Shown: positions 6,310-13,233 of the stretch, piece by piece | Position numbering within the stretch: position 1 is the stretch's first letter | Layout of the letters: every line of letters begins with the position of its first letter | Assembly: GCA_900557255.1 (NCBI GenBank) | Contig: USSA01000068.1 | Span: 1-14,806, forward strand | Origin: an uncultured Prevotella sp. | Lineage (GTDB): Bacteria > Bacteroidota > Bacteroidia > Bacteroidales > Bacteroidaceae | Direction of reading: 5' to 3' | Length of the DNA: 14,806 nt | Translations under genes and position numbers: made by a program | Notes under the pieces: model-generated | Seen by the model: only the letters and a program-made list of their open reading frames with translations | Database searches by the model: none | What the model was told of the DNA's origin: nothing

Positions 6310-7293
6310 TTAAAGAAGGATAGCACGCTTCGGCTTTCCGGTTTCGGTAAGCGGAAGATGCTCTACATGAAGGAATTCCCTTGGAATCCAATATTTATGA
6401 TCAGATAAGAGGCGGCGAACAGTCGCCTCTACTTTTTCTATCTCCTCATCTTCCGTTAAGAGGACTGCAATCTCTCCAAACTTCCCGTCTTTCTTCTTGG
6501 CTATCATGAAAGGTTTTTCAAGATAAGGCTTCAACAGGGTTTCAACCTCTTCTATCTGAATCTTGATACCTCCGCTGCAAATCACATTGTCTTTTCTGCC
6601 TTTGATGCGAAAACGGAGTTTTTCCACCTTATTATATATATAGGATTCTATTTCCACTATATCGTTCGTTACCAGGGGCTCAGCACAGACTTGCGGAGCA
6701 TCTATCACCAGACATCCTTCATCGGTCTGACTGATTTTCACACTATCGAAAGGCTGGTACCATTCGCTAGCCTCAGTACCGTTAATTCTTCTCAGGGCAA
6801 TATGCGAGAGCGTTTCGGTCATTCCGTAGGTACTCCAGATGGCAATATTGCCGGGAAGAGCCTTCAGTTTCTGTTCGAGAGCCTCATCTATGGCTCCGCC
6901 ACCGATAATAAGATGCCTGATGCGGCAGAGACGAGCCCGCTCTTCAGGAACCTGCAGGGTGTTATAAACCTGCATCGGGACCATCGCAGCGAAGGTAATC
7001 TCTTCATTTACATCTTTCAAAGGATGCCCACTTGGGGATACAGAAATAAGATGGAGATGGCGCTCTATACTCCGCACCACCACCATCTTACCTGCAATAT
7101 AATCGAGCGACATACAGAGCAGGGCACTGTCGCCAGGTTTCAATCCCAGGAAATCGCAAGTGATGCGGGCTGAGTTGAGCATTCGCTTCTTCTCTACCCT
7201 CATCGGCTTGGGCTTTCCCGTGGAGCCACTGGTATGCACCAGCACCCGGTCGCTACCGTTATTCCATTCTGAAAGGAAATCTTCTAAAGTCAT
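6310..7293 (-). CDS. menE: o-Succinylbenzoate-CoA ligase, short form
   Basis: Adenylate-forming enzyme that activates o-succinylbenzoate with ATP and CoA in menaquinone synthesis, acting in the cytoplasm just after MenC. Motifs in order: the phosphate loop LVHTSGSTGKPKP (18-30), the STYGMTET adenine/ATP motif (154-161), the hinge region FRIKGRKDNVICSGG with IKIQIEEVE (228-251), and the C-terminal LTETGKPKR with catalytic Lys K320. At 327 residues it is much shorter than classical MenE (about 450-490). The phosphate loop begins at residue 18, so most of the usual N-terminal subdomain is absent. Short MenE proteins are known in Bacteroidetes, and all core motifs are intact, so I do not call it a pseudogene. 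Its ATG overlaps the menC stop by 4 bp (ATGA), implying translational coupling. The neighbour menC strongly supports MenE over other acyl-CoA ligases. Confidence 0.9.
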   Translation of the reverse strand: MTLEDFLSEWNNGSDRVLVHTSGSTGKPKPMRVEKKRMLNSARITCDFLGLKPGDSALLCMSLDYIAGKMVVVRSIERHLHLISVSPSGHPLKDVNEEITFAAMVPMQVYNTLQVPEERARLCRIRHLIIGGGAIDEALEQKLKALPGNIAIWSTYGMTETLSHIALRRINGTEASEWYQPFDSVKISQTDEGCLVIDAPQVCAEPLVTNDIVEIESYIYNKVEKLRFRIKGRKDNVICSGGIKIQIEEVETLLKPYLEKPFMIAKKKDGKFGEIAVLLTEDEEIEKVEATVRRLLSDHKYWIPREFLHVEHLPLTETGKPKRAILL

Positions 7294-8417
7294 TTTACTA
7301 CAAACAGTTTGTCACCACGAATCTCCAAAGGCATCGGTATATTATCAGTAAAGAGCTGACCGGTACCCAAGCCTTGCGGCATCTTGACATTAGGGCCATA
7401 TACTTTAGCTGCATAATGAGCAATAGCATTCAGACCGATATTACTCTCAAGAGCAGAAGTAATCCAGCTACCGATACCGCGCTGGTTAGCCAGTTCTACC
7501 CACTCGTTACATCCATAGATGCCACCATGAAGTGAAGGCTTGAGGATGATATACTGAGGACGGACGGTATCGAGCAAAGCCTGCTTCATACTCCGGACAT
7601 TCACACCAATCAACTCCTCGTCTAGGGCGATAGGAAGCGGTGTTTCACGACAGAGCTGGGCCATCTTAGGCCACTGATGCTGCTTGATAGGCTGCTCTAT
7701 CGAATGAATGTCATATTTAGCCAAAGCCTCCAGCTGGCTCATTGCATTCTCTGGCAAAAAGCCACCATTGGCATCTACACGCAACTCAACCTGCTCCTTG
7801 GTATACACATCACGGATGCGCTTGATGAGATCGAGTTCCTTGAAGAAATCGATGGCACCGATCTTCAGTTTCACGCAATGGAAACCCGTCTGGAGTTTCT
7901 CCTCCAACCGGGCCAGCATCTCCTCATAGGTTCCCATCCACACCAATCCGTTGATGGTGATGCCCTCTTCTCCCCTACCGAAAGGAGAATCGAAAAGATT
8001 GACAAGATTCTCCATTCCGGCTGGAACAGAAACCCCTTTCTGCTTCAACATTTCTGAAGAAGAAGATGCTCCTTCAGCAGGAACAATCTCCAAAAACTTC
8101 TTCGCTGCATCGAAGAACGAAGCGAAGGCTGTTTCCAAACCGAAGGTAATGCTAGGGTAAGCACGAATCATATCGTATGGAATGCGTCCCATCTGCTCTA
8201 CCATCTGGCACACCTGCCTAAGGGTGACGGCATATTCCGGTTTGGCATCGCAACTGAGATCTGGGAGCGTAGCACACTCTCCCACTCCCTCTACTCCCGG
8301 CAATTCATCCGATGTAAGGGTGAGATAATAACTGTGTCTCGTGGTATAAACCCCACGAGACGTGCCTGCCGGCTGCTTGAAGTGGAGCGTGCGCTCCGAG
8401 ATGTCAATCTTATACAC
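7290..8417 (-). CDS. menC: o-Succinylbenzoate synthase
   Basis: Enolase-superfamily enzyme that dehydrates SHCHC to o-succinylbenzoate in menaquinone synthesis. Residues K183 and K185 (VKLKIG) form the catalytic KxK pair. The metal ligands are D215 (LRVDANGG), E241 (IEQPI) and D266 (IALDEE), and the opposite catalytic Lys is K293 (LKPSLHGG). The N-terminal capping domain covers about residues 1-105, and the barrel starts near ITINGLVWMG (153). Residues about 111-140 (with ASSSSEMLK) look like an inserted, low-complexity loop, and the total of 375 residues is somewhat long for the family. Enolase-superfamily dipeptide epimerases share this fold, but the coupled menE makes MenC the best call. 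It lies 52 bp after the GNAT-nitrilase gene with no promoter match between them, so it probably shares that transcript. Confidence 0.93.
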   Translation of the reverse strand: MYKIDISERTLHFKQPAGTSRGVYTTRHSYYLTLTSDELPGVEGVGECATLPDLSCDAKPEYAVTLRQVCQMVEQMGRIPYDMIRAYPSITFGLETAFASFFDAAKKFLEIVPAEGASSSSEMLKQKGVSVPAGMENLVNLFDSPFGRGEEGITINGLVWMGTYEEMLARLEEKLQTGFHCVKLKIGAIDFFKELDLIKRIRDVYTKEQVELRVDANGGFLPENAMSQLEALAKYDIHSIEQPIKQHQWPKMAQLCRETPLPIALDEELIGVNVRSMKQALLDTVRPQYIILKPSLHGGIYGCNEWVELANQRGIGSWITSALESNIGLNAIAHYAAKVYGPNVKMPQGLGTGQLFTDNIPMPLEIRGDKLFVVK

Positions 8418-8427
8418 TTTATTTAAA

Positions 8428-8455
8428 TGTTAAATGTTGAATGTTGAGTGTTGAA
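8428..8455. repeat. Four tandem heptamers
   Basis: TGTTAAA, TGTTGAA, TGTTGAG and TGTTGAA follow one another without gaps. They fill most of the 52-base space between the GNAT-nitrilase stop and the menC start. Such short degenerate runs often vary in copy number by slippage (inference) and could change the spacing before menC. Confidence 0.75.
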
Positions 8456-8469
8456 TTATCCTTCCTCAC

Positions 8470-9999
8470 TTACTTCTTCTGTTTCAATTCATACAGATCC
8501 TTGCGGCGGTCGCGAAGATTTCTTACAGCACCGTAGGTATGAAGCTCATTCAAGAGATTCAGGTCAACATCTGATACGAGAATCATCTCGGTATTAGGTG
8601 TTGCCTCTGAACGCTTGCCATCGTTAGGGAAAGCAAAGTCGCAAGGGGTGAACACGGCGCTCTGGGCATACTGGATATCCATGTTATGAACACGTGGCAA
8701 GTTGCCCACACTACCCGCAATGGCAACATAGCACTCGTTTTCGATGGCACGCGCCTGTGCACAGACTCTTACTCGGGAGTAAGCATTCTGGGTATCGGTC
8801 ATGAATGGAACGAAGAGAATCTGCATGCCATCCTCAGCCATTAATCTTGACAACTCAGGGAACTCCACATCATAGCAGATGACGATACCAATCTTACCGC
8901 AATCGGTATCGAAGGTCTGGATATGGCTACCACCACTCAATCCCCAGCACTTCTGCTCATCTGGTGTAACATGAATCTTCTCGTACATGTCTACGCTACC
9001 ATCTCTGCGGCAGAGGAAGCCCACATTATAGAGGGAATCGTCCTTGAGATAAGGCATACTACCCGTGATGATATTGATGTTGTAACTGATGGCCAACTCG
9101 CGGAAACGGTCACGGATTTCTTCGGTATACTGCGCCATCTTTCGGATGCTCTGCGCCTCACCCAAATCATTGAAACGAGCCATCAAAGGTGCATTGAAAT
9201 ACTCAGGGAAGAGAATGAAATCGCTCTTGTAATCGCTCACAGAATCAACGAAGAACTCAACCTGTTCGAAGAGGTCATCCACCGAAGCGTATGGGCGCAT
9301 CTGCCACTGTACCAATCCGATTCTTACGGTTGGCTTGCGGTCTACATAAGAATCCGTAGGTGGCTGATAATAGATGTTATCCCACTGCAAGAGGGTGGCG
9401 CAGTGTTCGCTCTCCTCATCGCTAGGAAGATAGTTGCGGATTACGCGGCGCACGTGGAAATCATTGGAAAGCTGGAAGGTAAGAACCGGGTCATAGATTT
9501 CACGATTTCTTACATGCTCAATATACTCCTTAGGGCGCATCTTATCGGCATACTTGTGATAGTTTGGTATACGACCGCCAAACATGATAGCCTTTAAGTT
9601 GAGCTTCTCGCAGAGTTCCTTACGATACTCATACATACGGCGAGCCAGGCGCAAACCACGATAATCAGGGTGGATAAATACCTCGATACCGTAAAGAATG
9701 TTTCCATTAGGATCGTGGGTGTTGAAGGTTTCATTACCCGTAACCTGAGCATAGGTATGATCACCCTTCACCATATTATAATTGACGATGATAGAGAGCG
9801 CACAGCCCACAATCTTATCATCAACGATAATAACCACCTGTCCCTCAGGGAAGATAGTGATGAGTTTCTTGATCTGTTCTCTTGTCCAGAAAACATCTGA
9901 GTCTGCGTAAATACGCTTAAACGACTTGGCGAGCTGGTCATAATCCTCCATACGGAGGTTGCGCATGCCTACCTTTTCGATTTTTCGAGTTGGTTCCAT
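8470..9999 (-). CDS. GNAT acetyltransferase fused to carbon-nitrogen hydrolase
   Basis: Two-domain cytoplasmic protein with unknown substrate, resembling B. subtilis YhcX (513 residues). With the start at 9999 it has 509 residues. The N-terminal GNAT domain covers about residues 8-175. It shows the strand pair QVVIIVDDKIVGCALSIIV, and YGIEVFIHPDYRGLRLARRM, whose RGLRLA is the acetyl-CoA pyrophosphate loop. The nitrilase domain covers about 225-500, with the full triad: E266 (FILFPEYFNAP), K341 (YEKIHVTPDE) and C375 (GIVICYDVEFPELSR). The frame is open up to 10089, but a consensus promoter (10066-10036) lies inside that extension. The family N-terminus also fits MEPTRKIEKVGMRNL, so 9999 is preferred. 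Plausible chemistry is amide hydrolysis coupled to N-acylation. It leads a run with menC and menE, though a shared function is unproven. Confidence 0.9.
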   Translation of the reverse strand: MEPTRKIEKVGMRNLRMEDYDQLAKSFKRIYADSDVFWTREQIKKLITIFPEGQVVIIVDDKIVGCALSIIVNYNMVKGDHTYAQVTGNETFNTHDPNGNILYGIEVFIHPDYRGLRLARRMYEYRKELCEKLNLKAIMFGGRIPNYHKYADKMRPKEYIEHVRNREIYDPVLTFQLSNDFHVRRVIRNYLPSDEESEHCATLLQWDNIYYQPPTDSYVDRKPTVRIGLVQWQMRPYASVDDLFEQVEFFVDSVSDYKSDFILFPEYFNAPLMARFNDLGEAQSIRKMAQYTEEIRDRFRELAISYNINIITGSMPYLKDDSLYNVGFLCRRDGSVDMYEKIHVTPDEQKCWGLSGGSHIQTFDTDCGKIGIVICYDVEFPELSRLMAEDGMQILFVPFMTDTQNAYSRVRVCAQARAIENECYVAIAGSVGNLPRVHNMDIQYAQSAVFTPCDFAFPNDGKRSEATPNTEMILVSDVDLNLLNELHTYGAVRNLRDRRKDLYELKQKK

Positions 10000-10035
10000 A
10001 ACAACTGTATTTTTATTATTATCTAAATCCGGGTG

Positions 10036-10066
10036 CAAAGATACAGCAAAATATAGATACGACAAA
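10036..10066 (-). promoter_or_regulatory. Promoter of the GNAT-nitrilase (and probably menC-menE)
   Basis: On the minus strand TTTG (10066 to 10063), a 19-nt spacer and TATCTTTG (10043 to 10036) match the Bacteroidetes consensus. The leader to the ATG at 9999 would be about 30 bases. It decides the start codon of the gene below it. Its -33 element overlaps an inverted repeat. Confidence 0.83.
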
Positions 10067-10104
10067 GAGTTTTCGCAAATAATTGACATTTACGAAAACT
10101 CTTT
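10064..10104. promoter_or_regulatory. Perfect 12-bp inverted repeat: eptA terminator or operator
   Basis: AAAGAGTTTTCG (10064-10075) and CGAAAACTCTTT (10093-10104) are exact complements around a 17-nt loop. It lies 44 bases after the eptA stop on the minus strand. The stem is AT-rich and is followed there only by GTC, with no real T run, so it is a mediocre terminator. Its distal arm shares three bases with the -33 element of the next promoter, which suits an operator. Confidence 0.6.
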
Positions 10105-10147
10105 TCATATATTGGAAGAAAATCCCCCCTGAGATGAAAGATTTGTG

Positions 10148-11884
10148 CTAATATTTAGCCTCATCCTGCGGAATTGCCTCATTATGGTCATCCAGATATA
10201 GCAACCTGCCCGGGTGATACAGTTCACTTGCCACCGAGTGTTCATCCTGGCGGTATCGGGTCCGGATGCCACCGATGCCCAACAGGGTATGAAATACCGA
10301 AAGACTCGTCTGAACCTGCTTGGTATGGTTATCCGCCAGCGCTTTCACTACCTTCGGATATTTCTTATCAAAGCCCTGCGAGGTCCAGATGATAAAAGGC
10401 ACATGAAGCTCGTAACCAGATGCCTTCGGTGCTGCATGGAGGAAGAGATTCCGATTGTCATCAAAGATATTCTCGCCATGGTCACTGGTATAGAGCATCG
10501 CCGAGGTAGGCTGACAATATATGCCATCCGGCTTATTCCTAGCCTTAGTCTGAACCAGCTCCCATTTCTGCAGTCGCTCCACAATCCCATGCAGGATATA
10601 ATCGGTATATCGGATGGTATTATCGTAGGCATTCAGCAGGTCACGCCGATTCTCCGGCATTGCCTCACTCCTGCCATCAGGCTTGAAGTAAGCAAAGCTG
10701 CGGGGATAACGCTCCTGATAATTGAAGTGGGAACCATAGGTATGAAGTACCACGAAGAGCTTGCGATAACGGTAATGGGCTGAGGATGAAGCATCAGCCT
10801 CCGGCAAGATCTTATCCAGTTTCCGCAACAGATCCTCATCGTAATGACTGCCCTGGACAGATTCTTCCTTCTTCAGAAAGTAATGCTCATCAGCCTGCTC
10901 TCCCAGAAAATCGATAAACGAATGGTTGGGCAACTGGTTGCTGATGAACACGGTATGAAATCCGGCTTCCCTGAAGGCTGCCAGGATGCCTTTCTCATGA
11001 AAGAGGCGTGGAAAATCCTCTGCCGAAGCTGCCGACAGAAGCATCGGTACACTCTTGTGGGTGGTATTGCTCTGCGTGGTTGCATCAGGGAAAGCCATGA
11101 TACCCGGCGTTTTGGAAAGCAGCGGATTGGTATTCCGAGGATAGCCATAGAGACTGAAATTATGGGCTCGTGCCGTCTCTCCCACCACCATCACATACAC
11201 TTCGGGAGCTTCCGCATCGTGCCCACTCCGGGCATCAAACCGGAAGTTACGGCTTGCCTCCTGGTAATTCTCGGACGCCGCATTGCGCTCGAAAGCCAGA
11301 TAGAGGTTATAGCAGATATTGACGGGATAAAGCTGATTGCGCATCCGGTAACCATCCACCACTACATAACAGGCAAGGAGACAGAAGAGGCCGATGGATC
11401 CAGCCTCCATGACCCATTTGCGGATATGATGCTGGAAAGAGACGGATATCTGATACTTCTTCCTGATATGGATGACAGCCAGGATGAGCAAGGGAAGATA
11501 AATCACAAAAACACCTACCACGGCAGGCAACAGATTGTCCAGCAGTTCCATCACTTCTCCCGGATTGGTGGTCACGAGATTCAGGAACATATCCACCGCT
11601 ATCACTCCCGTTCCGAAGAGATAGAGCAATACCAGCTGAAAAGCGGCGAAAAAGACAAAGAGAAATGCCCACCATACCATCTTGCCCGGACATCGGGCTA
11701 CAGAAAAGAACCACATATACAGTGCCAGAGGCAACAGCACATTGGCTGCGCCCGCCCAGAAAGAAAGTCTTTCGGTAAAGCACAGGGAGATATTGGGCAG
11801 CAGCAATGCCACCACCGCATACCAGTAAAGGAAGGTGCCCGAAGACACCTTATTATATATAGCATTACATATAGAATGATTCAT
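10148..11884 (-). CDS. EptA-like phosphoethanolamine transferase
   Basis: Inner-membrane enzyme that moves phosphoethanolamine from phosphatidylethanolamine to lipid A or another envelope glycan on the periplasmic side; on lipid A this lowers polymyxin binding. The 578 residues fit the EptA family. Five hydrophobic segments lie at about 18-38, 45-62, 69-91, 119-140 and 160-178. The periplasmic sulfatase-fold domain follows from about 228. Zinc-site and nucleophile residues are E236 and T237 (VVGETARAHNFSLYGY), D468 and H469 (YTSDHGENI), with H386 (HTYGSH) and H483 (LFLHAAP) as further candidates. All key residues are present, so it should be active. It follows the surface-antigen barrel gene by 71 bp. 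The target could also be a core sugar or glycoprotein, which sequence alone cannot settle. No mobile element flanks it, so this is unlike plasmid MCR genes. Confidence 0.9.
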   Translation of the reverse strand: MNHSICNAIYNKVSSGTFLYWYAVVALLLPNISLCFTERLSFWAGAANVLLPLALYMWFFSVARCPGKMVWWAFLFVFFAAFQLVLLYLFGTGVIAVDMFLNLVTTNPGEVMELLDNLLPAVVGVFVIYLPLLILAVIHIRKKYQISVSFQHHIRKWVMEAGSIGLFCLLACYVVVDGYRMRNQLYPVNICYNLYLAFERNAASENYQEASRNFRFDARSGHDAEAPEVYVMVVGETARAHNFSLYGYPRNTNPLLSKTPGIMAFPDATTQSNTTHKSVPMLLSAASAEDFPRLFHEKGILAAFREAGFHTVFISNQLPNHSFIDFLGEQADEHYFLKKEESVQGSHYDEDLLRKLDKILPEADASSSAHYRYRKLFVVLHTYGSHFNYQERYPRSFAYFKPDGRSEAMPENRRDLLNAYDNTIRYTDYILHGIVERLQKWELVQTKARNKPDGIYCQPTSAMLYTSDHGENIFDDNRNLFLHAAPKASGYELHVPFIIWTSQGFDKKYPKVVKALADNHTKQVQTSLSVFHTLLGIGGIRTRYRQDEHSVASELYHPGRLLYLDDHNEAIPQDEAKY

Positions 11885-11915
11885 AGACTACACCTTATTA
11901 AATATATATAGCATA

Positions 11916-11945
11916 TCACGGAAATGCATCATAAGTATTTCGTGA
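11916..11945. repeat. Imperfect inverted repeat before eptA
   Basis: TCACGGAAAT (11916-11925) and ATTTCGTGA (11937-11945) pair with one bulged G around an 11-nt loop. It sits in the 71-base gap between the surface-antigen gene and eptA. No T run follows on the minus strand, so a processing site, attenuator or regulator site is as likely as a terminator. Confidence 0.4.
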
Positions 11946-11955
11946 AAAGACATCA

Positions 11956-13125
11956 TTAAAATGCCTCGTTGATATTAAAGAGGAAGCCAGACTGTCCTGA
12001 CTTTCCAAATCCATAATCCAATCGTACATTCACATTCTTCTTGAACTCCCAGCGATAGCCTACTCCTGCATTCGGCAGAATCTGTCTGCTTCGCAACGCA
12101 GAGAACTTAGGGAAAACGGTACCTGCTCCAGCCCAGACCACAATACCATTTCGCTTCCAGACATGCTGTCGCAACTCCACGGTAGCCTCCAGGGAATGCT
12201 TGTCGCGATAACGGCCCTCGTAGTAGCCGCGCATCGAACAGGTACCTCCTAGTTCTGCCATCATTCCCCAAGAAGGATTGCCGAAATTGAGATTGGCTCC
12301 GAAATCCTCGGCAAGAATCGTTCCCTTGCCCAGTCGCTGATAGGCATCAAAACGGAAGTGAGTCGTACTGAAGGCATAATCATTACCCATAAATTTTGGT
12401 CTGAACATCTGCTTCAGATTCAGATAGATACCCCGGTGCGGATTGGTGAGATTATCCCGGTTGTCATAAACCAGAGATACGCCCGCTCCTACATTCCAGA
12501 TATGCTTATCCATCCCCTGCAGCAATTCCGGTCGTTCTATCTGCTTGCCTATCACATAGTCGTAAGCTGCCATAGGTCCCACATAGAAGTTATCGGCTAC
12601 CCTGAACAGGAAGCTGGCCTCTGCCTGAGCCTGCCAACGCTTCATATCACTCTTGTTGTCATCGTTATCGCCCATCTCGTAACCGATTCCCCAGAAATCG
12701 GAAGGGAAGGAATAGAAATAGAGATGATAATCGATGCGGTAACGACCGGCAGGAGCTATATGATTGCCCCGAACACCCAACATATAGAAGCCCACCGAAC
12801 TGACATCACCGAAAAGCGATACATTGGAAGGTGGCAAGATGCTATCGTTAGGATCGGTGCGGTAAAGTCCTGCCGCCACCATTCCCAGACCAAACTTGGT
12901 ATCGGAAGCATAGTGAGGACCTCCGATTACACTGAAGTCGAATCGCTTATGCCGCTTGTTCTTGTTAGCATCATTGAAGTAGTCAAGGAATCGTGTCATC
13001 CACGATTTCTTGACCTGCTGGGCAGTATCCACCTTCTCAGAAGAGAGGGAATCTGAAGAAATTGGCTCCGAGGCATAGCTGCTCAATGTCATCATCGCAA
13101 AAAGTATGGTTAGAATATGCTTCAT
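11956..13125 (-). CDS. BamA/TamA-family surface-antigen barrel without POTRA domains
   Basis: Predicted outer-membrane barrel of the bacterial surface antigen (D15/Omp85-like) family; the function is unknown. It has 389 residues with a signal peptide (MKHILTILFAMMTLSSYA, cleavage near S19). A short Ser-rich linker and a basic stretch (NKNKRHKRFDF, about 55-64) precede strands beginning at SVIGGPHYASDTKFGLG. The motif SMRGYYEGRYRDKHSLEATVELR (about 297-319, given here only to mark the place of MRGY) resembles the conserved barrel lid-loop motif of Omp85 proteins. The last strand ends in Phe (FLFNINEAF), a typical Bam recognition end. Only about 45 residues lie between signal and barrel, too few for even one POTRA domain (about 75-80). 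It is therefore not BamA itself. It lies 84 bp after the PCMD gene and 71 bp before eptA, all on one strand, with no promoter match in either gap. Confidence 0.82.
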   Translation of the reverse strand: MKHILTILFAMMTLSSYASEPISSDSLSSEKVDTAQQVKKSWMTRFLDYFNDANKNKRHKRFDFSVIGGPHYASDTKFGLGMVAAGLYRTDPNDSILPPSNVSLFGDVSSVGFYMLGVRGNHIAPAGRYRIDYHLYFYSFPSDFWGIGYEMGDNDDNKSDMKRWQAQAEASFLFRVADNFYVGPMAAYDYVIGKQIERPELLQGMDKHIWNVGAGVSLVYDNRDNLTNPHRGIYLNLKQMFRPKFMGNDYAFSTTHFRFDAYQRLGKGTILAEDFGANLNFGNPSWGMMAELGGTCSMRGYYEGRYRDKHSLEATVELRQHVWKRNGIVVWAGAGTVFPKFSALRSRQILPNAGVGYRWEFKKNVNVRLDYGFGKSGQSGFLFNINEAF

Positions 13126-13167
13126 AAAGTCAATATTTTCCTGTTGATTCTATTTTCGTCATTTACT

Positions 13168-13233
13168 AATAAACCAGTGACACTTCATTAATATACCAGT
13201 GACACATTATTAATATACCAGTGATACATTATC
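13168..13233. repeat. Three tandem 22-nt repeats covering the PCMD gene end
   Basis: Units 13168-13189, 13190-13211 and 13212-13233 share the core ACCAGTGAYAC with AT-rich flanks. The unit at 13212-13233 encodes the last residues of the PCMD protein, and the other two lie beyond its stop codon. Units 2 and 3 differ at only two positions (13204 against 13226, and the last base). Unit 1 is more diverged. Confidence 0.85.

Noticed and set aside
7968..7989. Short inverted repeat TTCTCC/GGAGAA inside menC as an inserted palindromic element
   Set aside because: It encodes FDSPFGRGEEG, which fits a conserved family segment before INGLVWMG, so it is native coding sequence.
8923..9597. Plus-strand open frame opposite the GNAT-nitrilase gene
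   Set aside because: It is antisense to a region carrying the acetyl-CoA loop and the full nitrilase triad, and has no recognisable domain.
10000..10089. Thirty extra N-terminal residues of the GNAT-nitrilase
   Set aside because: A consensus promoter and one arm of an inverted repeat lie in this stretch, and the family N-terminus matches the start at 9999.
10148..11884. eptA as a recently acquired mobile MCR-type resistance gene
   Set aside because: No insertion sequence, transposase or terminal repeat flanks it, and it sits among co-directional chromosomal envelope genes.
10844..11911. Open frame of 355 codons on the plus strand opposite eptA
   Set aside because: It lies antisense to a gene with complete EptA motifs. 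Its predicted protein is rich in His, Arg and Gln without domains, and it has no promoter match. It is a shadow of the codon use of eptA.
13168..13233. The three 22-nt units as a CRISPR array
   Set aside because: The units abut without spacers and one of them is the coding end of the PCMD gene. No cas gene is present.
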